NCBI GenBank assembly: GCA_963787345.1
Contig: CAWBCW010000027.1
Coordinates: 124,001 to 188,000 of the forward strand
Reading direction: 5' to 3'
Source of the DNA: Bacillus_BD sp963787345
GTDB lineage: Bacteria; Bacillota; Bacilli; Bacillales; Cytobacillaceae
DNA: 64,000 nt
The position numbers were made by a program, and so were the translations under genes. Below the pieces are notes generated by a model, which worked only from the letters and a program-made list of their open reading frames with translations, ran no database searches and was not told where the DNA came from. Shown in pieces: positions 8,087 through 17,605 of the stretch; the first letter of the stretch is position 1, and each line of letters opens with the position of its first letter.

Positions 8087-9126
8087 TATAGTTCATCAAA
8101 TCCATTCGACTGTGTTACCTTTGTATAGGTGCGGGATTTTTGTTCAAAAAAGTCGGATTTCGTTTCATTAATCATTTCATCACTAAACACATGAATCCAT
8201 GGCATTGGATTCTCTCGTTCAGGATAGAGATTTTTCAATCCAAGCTGGCGAAAGCGTTTATTAGCAAGGTATTCCAAATATTGCTCGAATTCATTTAGGT
8301 CAATTCCATCAATATCTTTTAAAATAATACGAGACCATTCTTTTTCCAATTCGACCGCTTGATTGAGACTGTCATAAATATAGTCTATATTTTCTTTTGT
8401 GTTCATCTCAGGATTTTCCGTCAGCAGAATTCGAATAAATTGCGAAATAAAATAGGCATGCTGCATTTCATCTCGCTGAATATAACTGATCATCGTACTC
8501 GTCTTTAACATCTTTTGTCTCCGTGCCAAATTGTAAAAGAAAGCAAAACCAGCATAAAAATAAATTCCTTCTAGATTAATTGAATTTACTGCCAATTTGA
8601 ATAAGTTCTCTAATGTCGGATCGTTTCGAAAGCCTTCATAAGCATTTAAAATAAGAGCATTTCGTTTCTGCACGATTGGATCATCTTTTGCTTGATTAAA
8701 TCGTGCATTTTGTTCTTGTAGTGGAACAAGCGAGCTCAACACATAAGAATACGATTCATTATGAACAGCCTCCTGCTGTGAAATCACAGCAAAAATGGCT
8801 TTAAAACTAGAGTCTGATACATAGTCCATCACTTGGCTCATCGTCGGTGTCTGCAAACTATCAAGAGAAGCAAGCTGTGTATTCACTCGTAAAAAGACAT
8901 CTTGCTCAACAGGGCTTAAAGAATCCCATTGTTTAATATCATCTTGCATATTTATTTCTTGGGCCTTCCAAAAGTTTGATAGCAGTGTTTGATATAAATC
9001 ATACATTTGTGGATAGGCAATATCATTCCAATTAAGAATTCCAGACGATTTTCCATTTACAATCCCTGTTGATTTATTGGGATCCTCAGGATTTAATAAT
9101 TTGATCTTGGTAAGTGTTCCATTCAT
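8086..9126 (-). CDS. nrdB: ribonucleoside-diphosphate reductase, beta subunit
   Basis: Radical-generating small subunit of class I RNR, 346 aa, ferritin-like. All six metal ligands can be placed: the Asp in ASLDSLQT, E and H in QQEAVH, the Glu in INLEGIYF, and E/H in RDEMQHAYF. The radical tyrosine follows the first EXXH at the expected spacing (EAVHNESY). The C-terminus ends in FDEL, typical of the alpha-binding tail. AAGGGGGAATAGTAAG precedes the ATG, 25 bp after nrdA. It is the middle gene of nrdA-nrdB-flavodoxin. Confidence 0.95.
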   Translation of the reverse strand: MNGTLTKIKLLNPEDPNKSTGIVNGKSSGILNWNDIAYPQMYDLYQTLLSNFWKAQEINMQDDIKQWDSLSPVEQDVFLRVNTQLASLDSLQTPTMSQVMDYVSDSSFKAIFAVISQQEAVHNESYSYVLSSLVPLQEQNARFNQAKDDPIVQKRNALILNAYEGFRNDPTLENLFKLAVNSINLEGIYFYAGFAFFYNLARRQKMLKTSTMISYIQRDEMQHAYFISQFIRILLTENPEMNTKENIDYIYDSLNQAVELEKEWSRIILKDIDGIDLNEFEQYLEYLANKRFRQLGLKNLYPERENPMPWIHVFSDEMINETKSDFFEQKSRTYTKVTQSNGFDEL

Positions 9127-9151
9127 TCTTACTATTCCCCCTTATTTACAA

Positions 9152-11437
9152 TCAGCTATGGCATGCTTCACATTCTTCGATCTCCGTCTGAGATGTACTG
9201 CGCACATAATAGGTCGTCTTCAAGCCATTTTTCCATGCTGCTAAATGCAGATTTAATAAGTCCTTTGCCTTAATATCATGTCTGACATATAAGTTGAAGC
9301 TGATTCCTTGATCCACATGCCTTTGTCTTGCTGCATTTTGCTTAATACTCCAAACTTGGTCTAGTTCATGTCTGACTCGGCGATAGTAGTTGTACGTCTT
9401 ATGATCTAAGTCAGGTGCGGTCACTTTGAATTTAAAGTTTTTCTTTTCCTCTGCATATTCAACAGAATAAATGGGATCGATTCCGTCTGTTGATCCTCCA
9501 ATTTTAGCGGTTGAAGAGTTAGGCGCAACAGCCATCAACCAGCCATTACGAAGCCCCTTTTCAGTGACAGTTTTCTTTAAACTTTCCCACCGGTCAGAAG
9601 AGTAACCTTTTCGATCGAAGTACTGGCCTGTTTCCCATTCTGAACCATGAAATTGACTATAAGCGCCTTTTTCTTCCGCTAACTCCATAGAAGTCCGAAT
9701 CGTGTAATAGGCAATGTCCTCATACAATGCATCTGCAAATGAAACAGCATCTTCTGACTCCCAGTAAATCCCTTTTAAAGCTAACAGATGATGCCAACCA
9801 AATGTCCCTAACCCGATGCCTCGATACTTTTTATTCGTTTTCTGTGCTTGTCCAACTGCGATCGTATTGGAATCAATAACATTATCAAGCATTCTTACTT
9901 GAATTCGAATAAGACGTTCGAGCACACCATCGGGAACAGCTTTTGCCAGATTGATAGATGAAAGATTACAAACGACGAAATCGCCTGGTTTACGTACGAT
10001 AATTAAGTTCCCATGCTTTTCATACTCGTTCACGATTGACGTAGTAGACATATTTTGGGCGATTTCTGTACATAAATTACTACAATAAATCGAAGTACGT
10101 CCTTTTCCATTGGCATGTTTATTCGGATTTTGGCGGTTCACTTCATCCCGATAAAACATATAAGGTGTCCCTGTTTCTAGCTGGGAAACCATGACCCTCG
10201 CCATAATATCCATCGCACGGTACGTTTTACGAGGAAGGAGTGGATGATTGACCGCTTCGTTATATTTTTCTGTAAAATACTTCGTATCCCTTTCATCATA
10301 AAAATCTTCAAGACCCAATGGATTTCCGTCCTCATCCTTCCATCCCATGATTTGCTTTACTTCATGGGGACAGAACGTATGCCACTGACCAACACTTTTT
10401 CCGTTTTCATCCGTTTCCTGTAGTTTTTCCATAAATAAATCTGGAATCGATACCCCTGTAAAAATATCATGGGCTTTGCGACGCTCATCCCCGTTATTCG
10501 TCTTCAGATCAAGAAATCCACTCATAATATCTTTATGGAAAATATCTAGATACACAGCAATCGCACCTTGCCGCTGTCCTAACTGATCTACACTAACAGC
10601 GGTGTCATTGATTAGCCGGATCCATGGCACGACACCGGATGAATTCCCTTTAAACTTCTTGATGTCTGAGCCAAGTGCACGCACTTTACCAAAATAAATC
10701 CCTACTCCACCGCCATCTTTACTTAATCTCGCTGTATCCCAGTTATTTAAGTAAATTCCGTCCAAAGAATCCTCGACCATATCAATAAAACAGGAAGATA
10801 GCTGACCAAAGCTTTTCCCAGCATTAGCCAATGTAGGAGTAGCAACCGTCATATACAAATGACTTAAAGCCCAGTACGCTTCCTTTACTAGTTTTAACCG
10901 GTGAACTTTATCCTCATCTTTCATCAAATGCATACTGATGACCATGAATCGTTCCTGTGGAAGCTCATAAACGTTTCGATCATGATCCCTTGCTAAATAA
11001 CGATCCGATAGTAGGAACAATCCAATATAATTAAACAGATGATCCCGATTAGGATCCATTTCTAAAGCTAGTTCTGTTATTTCCTTTTTTGAATAAGAGT
11101 TTAATAGATCGTTTGAATAAATTCCTTTTCCTGTTAACTCCTCTATTAGTTCATAGAAATCCCCATATTTTTGAGAAGGATCGTATCCTCTATTTTGAGC
11201 AGCCAGGTAATACAACTCATTTAAGTGAGCATGTGCTGCAACATAAGTCCAGTTTGGCTGATCTATCGAAATACGATTTAATACATAATGGAGGACTCTT
11301 TGATTCGCTTCTCTGTCCGATCCTTTGAAAGATTGCAGTTGTTCATTGATTTCCTTTGTCTCTAAACCGTATTTTTCAGCCCTATTTAATAGGTTTTGTA
11401 AAAAACGAGTCTTTTTATCGTGTATATTTACATTCAT
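9152..11437 (-). CDS. nrdA: ribonucleoside-diphosphate reductase, alpha subunit
   Basis: Catalytic large subunit of class I RNR, about 762 aa; it reduces ribonucleotides for DNA synthesis. Redox and thiyl cysteines are visible: C216 in LSSCFID, then SNLCTEIA and VVCNLSS, with the C-terminal shuttle pair in ECEACHS. The (A)PNSSTAKI loop is present. I start at MNVNIHD, 8 nt after AAGGGG; the open frame continues 75 nt further upstream but runs through an intrinsic terminator, so the longer form is rejected. Expression is expected to be shut off by cobalamin through the leader riboswitch. Confidence 0.95.
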   Translation of the reverse strand: MNVNIHDKKTRFLQNLLNRAEKYGLETKEINEQLQSFKGSDREANQRVLHYVLNRISIDQPNWTYVAAHAHLNELYYLAAQNRGYDPSQKYGDFYELIEELTGKGIYSNDLLNSYSKKEITELALEMDPNRDHLFNYIGLFLLSDRYLARDHDRNVYELPQERFMVISMHLMKDEDKVHRLKLVKEAYWALSHLYMTVATPTLANAGKSFGQLSSCFIDMVEDSLDGIYLNNWDTARLSKDGGGVGIYFGKVRALGSDIKKFKGNSSGVVPWIRLINDTAVSVDQLGQRQGAIAVYLDIFHKDIMSGFLDLKTNNGDERRKAHDIFTGVSIPDLFMEKLQETDENGKSVGQWHTFCPHEVKQIMGWKDEDGNPLGLEDFYDERDTKYFTEKYNEAVNHPLLPRKTYRAMDIMARVMVSQLETGTPYMFYRDEVNRQNPNKHANGKGRTSIYCSNLCTEIAQNMSTTSIVNEYEKHGNLIIVRKPGDFVVCNLSSINLAKAVPDGVLERLIRIQVRMLDNVIDSNTIAVGQAQKTNKKYRGIGLGTFGWHHLLALKGIYWESEDAVSFADALYEDIAYYTIRTSMELAEEKGAYSQFHGSEWETGQYFDRKGYSSDRWESLKKTVTEKGLRNGWLMAVAPNSSTAKIGGSTDGIDPIYSVEYAEEKKNFKFKVTAPDLDHKTYNYYRRVRHELDQVWSIKQNAARQRHVDQGISFNLYVRHDIKAKDLLNLHLAAWKNGLKTTYYVRSTSQTEIEECEACHS

Positions 11438-11465
11438 AATCATTTCCCCTTTTCGTTTTTTGCAT

Positions 11466-11494
11466 AAAAAAATCCGCTCAGGGATTTGAGCGGA
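11466..11494 (-). terminator. riboswitch-linked terminator in the nrdA leader
   Basis: TCCGCTCA/TGAGCGGA stem (11473-11494) followed on the minus strand by a T-run, placed between the cobalamin riboswitch and the nrdA ribosome site. GGGGATT near 11570 and AATCCCC near 11520 could form an upstream alternative stem. This is the likely expression platform. Confidence 0.85.
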
Positions 11495-11599
11495 AGGAAA
11501 TGATAACATCAAAAAGGGGATTCGATAAATGACGAATCACAAATCTTTTTAAGCCATCATTTCATCTTCTCAATCCCCGAAGAATTTGAAACATTATTC

Positions 11600-11775
11600 A
11601 ATAAGACAGGTCTCCTGACTCATGCTTCATCCTACTTTAAATCCTTCCCGTATAAGCACCTAACAAGTTAAGCCGTCTTATACAGTGGTTCATTTATTTC
11701 GTCAGCAATTACAGTTGCGGGGGCAGTCTCGGCTTTTCACCGAATTCCCTTTTAAGCGAATATCGCATCTTATTG
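11600..11775 (-). ncRNA. cobalamin (B12) riboswitch upstream of nrdA
   Basis: Read on the minus strand, the leader contains the conserved cobalamin core: GGGAA, then GCCGAGACTGCCCCCGCAAC, a variable domain, GGAAGGA-like text, and the B12 box AGTCAGGAGACCTG. An AATAAGA (about 11768-11774) pairs with TCTTATT (11600-11606) to close P1. The order and spacing are those of the Cobalamin family. Downstream lies a terminator, then nrdA. The known consequence in the family is repression when adenosylcobalamin is bound. Confidence 0.93.
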
Positions 11776-11952
11776 TATGGCAAACACTATATGTAGTTGT
11801 TATTTCATCTTAAATATTCAATATATAGTAATGACTATATTTAATAGTAAACGATTCACTTGGATTTTACAAGTACAATCTAAATGTTTTATAGCTTGCA
11901 GAAAATATAGCGATTCGATCAGAAACGGCTGAAAAAATATCTTCAACATTTA

Positions 11953-13065
11953 TTAAAATGCTGATTCATTTATTTTTTCTTGTAGTTTTTCCAAATAAAG
12001 ATCCGCATCAATAGGCAATTCGACAGTTTGATTCAACCACGAAGATAAATACATCGCATTTGCCAATTCTACCCCTTTTAAGCCTTCTTCACCAGGAGCA
12101 AATAATGGTGTCCCTTTCATGATCGCATCAACCCAATTTTGAATGATTCCACCATGCCCTGTGTTTTCTCCTTCGATCGGAATCTCCATTTTGACGTATT
12201 CAGGTGCTCCAAAGCCACCCGTAAATGTAGAGTTAAATTCCCTTTCTGATTGGGTTAAGTGATAAAAAGTCAGCGTATCATTTTCGACCACTATTTTCCC
12301 TCGATCGCCTACAATTTCAAAACGATTGGTTCCAGGCGTTTCACCGGTTGAAGTAATGAATACCCCTGTTGCCCCGTTTTCATATTCAACATAGGCGGTC
12401 ACATCATCTTCTACTTCTATGTTGTGATATTTTCCCGTATGACAAAAGGCATGTACACGTTTTGGCATTAAACCTGTTGTCCACTGCCATAAATCTAATT
12501 GATGGGGAGCTTGATTTAATAGAACACCGCCCCCCTCCCCTTTCCATGTCGCTCTCCACTGTCCTGAATCATAATAGCTTTGGGGCCGATACCAATCTGT
12601 AATCACCCAGTTTGTCCGTTTGATTTCACCAAGCTCACCTGATTGGATCAGTTGACGTAGTTTTTGAAATAATGGATTTGTCCGTTGGTTAAACATCATC
12701 GAAAATACTTTTCCGCTTGATGTAGCGGTGTTATTCATTTCGATTACATTCTTCGTATAAACTCCAGCCGGTTTTTCTAGTAAAACATGCAAGCCATTAT
12801 CAAACGCTTTAATAGCTAATTCTGGATGACTGTAGTGTGGTGTAGCAATAATTACCGCATCAATATCTGCTTCTTGAAAAAAAGCTTCTTCATTCTGATA
12901 GAGTTGTACTTGATGAGATAAATTTTCTTTTACCCAACCCTTTTGATGTTCCCGGCCACAAACCGCCGTTAATACAGCTCCTTCAACAAGTCCTTTATCT
13001 AGTGGAATACTGTGTGATTTTCCGATATTTCCCATTCCAATAACCCCTACTTTTACAATACTCAT
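11953..13065 (-). CDS. Gfo/Idh/MocA family oxidoreductase
   Basis: NAD(P)-dependent sugar/inositol-type dehydrogenase, 370 aa. The Rossmann motif GVIGMGNIGKSH is at residues 6-17, EKPAGVYTKN contains the family's catalytic lysine (EKP), and the C-terminal domain follows with the expected active-site histidine in NQAPHQLDLW. The start at MSIVK is set by GAGGGGG 6 nt upstream; the open frame reaches 15 nt further without a better site. The substrate is unknown. It is monocistronic; a related enzyme is encoded at 14078. Confidence 0.88.
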   Translation of the reverse strand: MSIVKVGVIGMGNIGKSHSIPLDKGLVEGAVLTAVCGREHQKGWVKENLSHQVQLYQNEEAFFQEADIDAVIIATPHYSHPELAIKAFDNGLHVLLEKPAGVYTKNVIEMNNTATSSGKVFSMMFNQRTNPLFQKLRQLIQSGELGEIKRTNWVITDWYRPQSYYDSGQWRATWKGEGGGVLLNQAPHQLDLWQWTTGLMPKRVHAFCHTGKYHNIEVEDDVTAYVEYENGATGVFITSTGETPGTNRFEIVGDRGKIVVENDTLTFYHLTQSEREFNSTFTGGFGAPEYVKMEIPIEGENTGHGGIIQNWVDAIMKGTPLFAPGEEGLKGVELANAMYLSSWLNQTVELPIDADLYLEKLQEKINESAF

Positions 13066-13333
13066 TAAAATCCCCCTCATAATTTTCTTAATATCCCTTA
13101 CATTTATAGATAGTTTAATAACTCTTGCAAAATCTATCTCAATTTATTATTGCTTTTTCCATTTAAATTAATTTAACGAGACCTTCTTTTTGTTTTATAA
13201 AGAATGATTTCCCATTTAGTGGTCAACATAAGATTAACGTACCATTTACAGTGTTAACAATTTAGATAATTGTTAAATAAAAGAAAGTCCTTCCATTTAT
13301 TTTACTATTTATCCAAAAAGGTGATGAATTTAT

Positions 13334-13945
13334 ATGAACAATGCTAATTGCGATTTCTCACCCATGAGAGAAGAATTGTCAATTAGAATGAAGGAAATTT
13401 CAAATGAACTCAACCATAGTTTAGAGGTATTAGGTAATGAAAACTATTGCCTCTTAGGCAATCTAGAGACGATAAAGGAAAAATTTATTGTCATGGAATC
13501 AATCGCTTCTTCTTTTTATTTAAATTGTTATTTATCAGCTTTTACAGATAAATACGAGGACTTATCAACATCCGTTCAATGGTTATCTAACCACCGTTAT
13601 GGTGGATTACTTGTGATAGAACGGGGCGACCCTATTGAATCTTTAATTCAAAAAGGAACACCCATCAATGCAATCTTAACTCCCGCATTGCTAGAAACTA
13701 TCTTTTATCCCGGAAACCCTCTTCACGATGGAGCTGTGCTTATTCGTGAGAATCAAATCGTTTCTGCGGCAAATGTTCTTCCTCTTACCTCTAGAGTTAT
13801 TAGCGGTAAAAAGCTTGGTACTCGTCATCGTGCAGCATTAGGATTATCGGAACAAAGCGATGCCCTTGTCCTTGTCGTATCAGAAGAGACAGGTAGAATA
13901 TCTTTCGCATTAAATGGAAAACTTTATCCAGTAAATACTGTTTAA
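13334..13945 (+). CDS. cdaS: sporulation-type diadenylate cyclase
   Basis: Condenses two ATP into cyclic di-AMP. At 203 aa it matches CdaS (YojJ) rather than CdaA or DisA: two N-terminal helices (about 1-75) that restrain activity in CdaS, then the DAC domain. The DGA motif is at residues 132-134 (PLHDGAVLI) and RHR at 164-166 (GTRHRAALG), both required for catalysis. AAAAGGTGATG precedes the ATG. Expression is expected in the forespore by analogy; I could not assign a clear SigG promoter. It is a lone gene between two dehydrogenases of the opposite strand. Confidence 0.93.
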   Translation: MNNANCDFSPMREELSIRMKEISNELNHSLEVLGNENYCLLGNLETIKEKFIVMESIASSFYLNCYLSAFTDKYEDLSTSVQWLSNHRYGGLLVIERGDPIESLIQKGTPINAILTPALLETIFYPGNPLHDGAVLIRENQIVSAANVLPLTSRVISGKKLGTRHRAALGLSEQSDALVLVVSEETGRISFALNGKLYPVNTV

Positions 13946-14031
13946 ATGAGGGTTAATTTTTGATAATCATTCACGTATAAGTTAAAGAAGAGTATATCAT
14001 TTATTCTTTCCACCGATTAATTTATCACCAC

Positions 14032-14067
14032 GGAAAGAGAACCAGTATATTAACGGATTCTCTTTCC
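14032..14067. terminator. hairpin between convergent cdaS and dehydrogenase genes
   Basis: GGAAAGAGAA/TTCTCTTTCC stem of 10 bp with a 16-nt loop, between the two convergent stops. There is no clear T-run on either side, so termination is plausible but not certain. Confidence 0.5.
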
Positions 14068-14077
14068 AACATAACAA

Positions 14078-15070
14078 TCAATCGGCATAATAATTCTTCA
14101 CCATTTCACCCATTACCCAATTCGTTCTCGCACCGCTTACTCCTGTACTTAGGTGTTCTCCACCTTTTCCAGTTAAGTCAGCCATTATTGTTTCTATAAG
14201 GGGTTGATGAACGTGTTGAGGCGGTTCGAAACTCCATTGCTCCGTTCCATTAGCTGTCGTCAAAACAACTGGTTCATTTCCAAAAGTAGAAAAGGTGATT
14301 TTCCCTTGACTGCCAACAATTTCATTCACATCGACATTTTCATAAGCAGAAAAACACCAACTTCCTACGCCATGAACACCGGATTGAAATAGATATGTAC
14401 CTGTAACGATATCTTCTGCACGATAAGCTCCCCCTTGATTCGAAGCAAAACCATAGACATCTTTAATTGGCCCAAGTAAGAAATCAAACAGATCAAGTGT
14501 ATGACTGGCTAAATCAAAAAACAGCCCCCCGCCTGCTAATTCAGGATTAACCCTCCACGAAAGCTTGTCCGAATCCTTTGTGTCTTCGGAAGCTTGTTGA
14601 TACTGCATCGTTGAGATGAAACGAACATCCCCAATCGCTTTCTTTTCCAATAGCTCCTTTATTTTCACAAAACGAGGCATCGCCCTGCGATAATAGGCTA
14701 CATATAAAGGAACATCAGCATCTTCACAGGCAGCAATCATTTCTTGGCACTCCGCAAAATTACGTGCCATTGGCTTTTCTACATAAATAGGTTTTCCTGC
14801 CTTTGCTGCTTTAATTGTATACTCCTTATGTGGACCAGGAGGTGTCGCAATATAGATTGCATCCACATCAGGATCCTGAATAAGTGCATCACCATCATCG
14901 TACCATTTCGGAACACCATGTCTTTCCGCATAGTCTTTCGCCAATTCCCCCGTTCTCCGCATGACCGCTACTAACTCTGAGTTTTCAACTTTTTGGAAAG
15001 CTGGTCCACTTTTCACTTCTGTCACATCACCGCATCCAATAATCCCCCAACGAACTTTTTCAAATTTCAT
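14078..15070 (-). CDS. Gfo/Idh/MocA family oxidoreductase
   Basis: NAD(P)-dependent dehydrogenase of 330 aa. GIIGCGDVTEVKSGP forms the nucleotide-binding turn near residue 9, EKPMARN holds the catalytic lysine, and DLASHTLDLFDFLLG carries the conserved histidine of the C-terminal domain. A glycine-rich ribosome site AAAAGGAGAA precedes the ATG. It belongs to a different subgroup from the paralogue at 11953 (shorter). A monooxygenase-fold gene lies 15 bp upstream on the same strand, so the two likely form an operon. Confidence 0.88.
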   Translation of the reverse strand: MKFEKVRWGIIGCGDVTEVKSGPAFQKVENSELVAVMRRTGELAKDYAERHGVPKWYDDGDALIQDPDVDAIYIATPPGPHKEYTIKAAKAGKPIYVEKPMARNFAECQEMIAACEDADVPLYVAYYRRAMPRFVKIKELLEKKAIGDVRFISTMQYQQASEDTKDSDKLSWRVNPELAGGGLFFDLASHTLDLFDFLLGPIKDVYGFASNQGGAYRAEDIVTGTYLFQSGVHGVGSWCFSAYENVDVNEIVGSQGKITFSTFGNEPVVLTTANGTEQWSFEPPQHVHQPLIETIMADLTGKGGEHLSTGVSGARTNWVMGEMVKNYYAD

Positions 15071-15084
15071 TGCACATTCTCCTT

Positions 15085-15390
15085 TTAAAAATGAAAGTTA
15101 TTATACATTACTTCTCTATAGATATTAATCTCCGTACTTTCTCGTAATTTTCTAAGCTCTGGAACCATTTTTATAATATGCTCGCTTTTATTATGTTGAT
15201 TTAACGCTTCTTCATCCTCCCATTCTTCGATCGTAGTAAGAATAGACGAGTCATTGATATCTTGATGAAGCGTGTACATGATACACCCTTTTTCTTTTCT
15301 CGTTTCTAAAACAACTTCCCTAGCCGTTCTTAAATATTCTTCAATCTCTACACCTGGTTTTAACTTCGCTTTACAAACAACTCTAATCAT
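15085..15390 (-). CDS. antibiotic biosynthesis monooxygenase (ABM) domain protein
   Basis: Single ABM/dimeric alpha-beta-barrel domain, 101 aa from MIRVVCKAKLKPG. The pattern ETRKEKGCIMYTLHQD followed by EEWEDEEALNQHNKSEH is typical of YgiN-like quinol monooxygenases. The start follows AAGGGAG by 8 nt; the longer frame (8 codons) has no site. It lies 15 bp upstream of the dehydrogenase gene, suggesting co-transcription. The substrate is unknown; heme-degrading members differ in having conserved N/W residues not obvious here. Confidence 0.75.
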   Translation of the reverse strand: MIRVVCKAKLKPGVEIEEYLRTAREVVLETRKEKGCIMYTLHQDINDSSILTTIEEWEDEEALNQHNKSEHIIKMVPELRKLRESTEINIYREVMYNNFHF

Positions 15391-15473
15391 ATTAACTGCT
15401 CCCTTCCATTCCATTATTATGGACTTATTACTGTCTCTTAATTACATAGTGTCTATCCTAGAATCTGATAGAA

Positions 15474-15510
15474 TTAAAAAAGATGAGCCCTATTCAATAC
15501 AGAGCTCACC
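15474..15510 (-). terminator. possible terminator of the GMC oxidoreductase remnant
   Basis: A short TGAGC/GCTCA stem, read on the minus strand, followed by TCTTTTTT. The stem is weak, but the position just after the GMC reading frame and the T-run fit. Confidence 0.5.
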
Positions 15511-15547
15511 TTCTCAAATTGAACTTTTTTAATTACTTATGCAAATT

Positions 15548-16999
15548 TTAACTTGATTGACGAACGATATGGTCGCCTAAACGAATGGCAAGTGCGCTGT
15601 TAGATAGAACTGGACCTGCTGCTGTTAAAGTAGGCAGCACACTATTATCGGCAACATACAAGCCCTGAACTCCATGGATTTGGCCATGACGGTTCGTTGC
15701 TGACGTTTTAGGGTTATCCCCCATTCTACATGTGCTAGCTTCATGCATATCTGCACCAGGTGGCCGAAGAACGAGCATTGATTCATCAAGAGTTACTCCC
15801 ATCGCTGCAGCCGATTGTCTAATTCCTTGTTTCATCTTTTCCGCGGTTTGACAATCTTTGTTACTTAACGAATATTGGACTTGCTGCAACGGTACTCCGT
15901 ATTCATCTTTTCGATTTTGTTCAATATATACACGATTTTCACGTCGAGGCTCTACTCTTCCAAAGGCTGCATATGCAATCATCAACTCGTCTTTCAACTC
16001 TTTATCTTCAAATTGCTGAGTATGACCAATATTGATCAGGGCCTAAGAATTTGAATTTGATAAGGATCGTCATCTGTCTCAAATTTCAAGATGGACACAT
16101 CCCCAAGTCGATCAGAAAACTGTCTTCGACTAACGGTTCCTACTGCAATCATCGATACATGCCCTGTTAAATATCGACCAATTGCCTCGCCTTTGATATT
16201 AGAGTTAAGCAATAAACGCGGAGTTTCTAAAGTACTTGCAGAAACAACTACATTTTTTGCTCGAATCCGATGTGATTTTTTATCAGCATCATATACATCA
16301 ACACCAGATACTCTATTCCCTTGAGTTCTGATTCGATAAACGTAGGCATCTACTGCCAGATCATAAGGATGATCAAACAAGGCTGCAGCCAGTGCATTAA
16401 TCGAACTGTACCATGCATTAGAATGGACCTCTCCACGCCTAGAAGGTGTTAAATCAAGAGCAAGCGGCATATCTTTCGCTTCCAATATCCCAGCACCATG
16501 AAGCCGCATTAACATTCGTTCTTGTAATGATGAACCTTTCGCCCAATCCGTTGTTACATGCAGCAATCTCTCAGCCATCCGATAATAAACATCTAATTCC
16601 CGATGATGAACTGGCCAATTCCTTAATTCATCAGAAATCGGTCTTGGTGTTGCTGCATTCCAAAACAATGATCTCCCACCTAGATGCATATACCATTGTC
16701 GCTCCAGAAAATTGAGGCAGGCGCTTACCAAGTGGTGTGGAATTGTGTGGAACTAGTTGATCACGTGAAGTATTTACATTTTGTGTCGGGATATTTTGCG
16801 CATGGGAATGAAATAACTTACCTCCCTTTTCTAGTATGGCAATCTTTTTTGCCCCTTGGTTTTTCCACATCTCACAAAGTCTCTGTAAAACAGCTCCGCC
16901 TCCCGGGCCAGAGCCTACAATTAGAACATCATACTCAGTATTTGACATCTCACCCAGCGTTTTAGTCGGGATCCAGTTATTCGCATATCTAATGACCAT
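15548..16999 (-). pseudogene. GMC family oxidoreductase, disrupted by several frameshifts
   Basis: FAD-dependent glucose-methanol-choline oxidoreductase broken into three frames. The N-terminal part has the FAD dinucleotide motif VLIVGSGPGGGAVLQRL; the frame changes near 16690, where ..MVYAS continues as LGGRSLFWNAATPRP. Two more shifts occur within about 40 bp near 16010-16050, where QIQI continues as LGPDQYWSYS and then QQFEDKELKDEL. The C-terminal part keeps the EASTCRMG and ADNSVLPTLTAAGP motifs. The restored product would be about 480 aa. Start MVIRYANN follows GGGAG. Sequencing error cannot be excluded, but three shifts make decay likely. Confidence 0.85.
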
Positions 17000-17152
17000 G
17001 GATACACCACTCCCCATTTTTATCAGGTTCATTCATGTATATGCCCTGCCGATTGTCCAAAATACACTGAGAACTTTGAAGTACTACTGATGATATGATC
17101 CTTTTTTATAGAAAACTCCCTATTACTTTTCTTAAAATTCATGCACTTTAAT

Positions 17153-17181
17153 TGACATTGATAATTATTATCATTTAAACT
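17153..17181 (+). promoter_or_regulatory. promoter with Fur box upstream of hmoA-like gene
   Basis: TTGACA at 17153-17158, 17-bp spacer, TAAACT at 17176-17181. A perfect 7-1-7 Fur box TGATAAT-t-ATTATCA (17159-17173) fills the spacer, so iron-loaded Fur would block RNA polymerase. Confidence 0.88.
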
Positions 17182-17222
17182 AATCATATTAAAGCAAATT
17201 TACAAAGGGTGGAGAGAGATAA

Positions 17223-17543
17223 ATGTTTACTATATTACGTAGAATGGTAATTAAAGCAGGAAATGAAGAACAAGTTATAGCACGGTTCCAATCTGAAGGG
17301 CTATTAGAAAAGCAAGAAGGCTTTATTGATCTATCTGTATTAGAAGAAAAATCGCGAAAAGATGAGAAGGAAATCGCCCTCATCATTCGTTGGGAATCAG
17401 AAGAACATTGGAAGCAATGGGAGAAAAGTGATGCCCATATTGCCAGTCATAAAGCAAAGATTGGGAAGCCAAAGCCAGATTATCTCATTAGCCAAGAAGC
17501 GAAAAGATATGATGTAAAGGCTGTAAAAACAGGAAAACAATAA
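17223..17543 (+). CDS. hmoA: heme-degrading monooxygenase (HmoA/IsdG-like)
   Basis: ABM-fold heme monooxygenase of 106 aa, closely resembling B. subtilis HmoA (YetG): EKQEGFIDLSVLEE followed by IIRWESEEHWKQWEKSDAHIASHK and GKPKPDY. It would release iron from heme in the cytosol during iron starvation. Regulation fits: a Fur box overlaps its promoter. GGTGGAGAG precedes the ATG. It is monocistronic, with a strong terminator shared with the convergent Spx-like gene. Confidence 0.88.
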   Translation: MFTILRRMVIKAGNEEQVIARFQSEGLLEKQEGFIDLSVLEEKSRKDEKEIALIIRWESEEHWKQWEKSDAHIASHKAKIGKPKPDYLISQEAKRYDVKAVKTGKQ

Positions 17544-17554
17544 AATAGGAAAAC

Positions 17555-17594
17555 AAAAATATCATCCCCCTTATAATTAGGAGATGATATTTTT
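17555..17594. terminator. bidirectional terminator between hmoA and the spx-like gene
   Basis: AAAATATCATC/GATGATATTTT inverted repeat with A-run before and T-run after, between convergent genes; works in both directions. Confidence 0.85.
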
Positions 17595-17605
17595 CATTTA
17601 TCCTC

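Noticed and set aside
11438..11512. Longer nrdA reading frame with 25 extra codons
   Set aside because: It would translate through the leader terminator and has no ribosome site; the internal ATG at 11437 has a good one.
13960..13976. TGATAATCATTCA, a partial Fur box after cdaS
   Set aside because: Half the second arm is missing and no promoter lies downstream of it.
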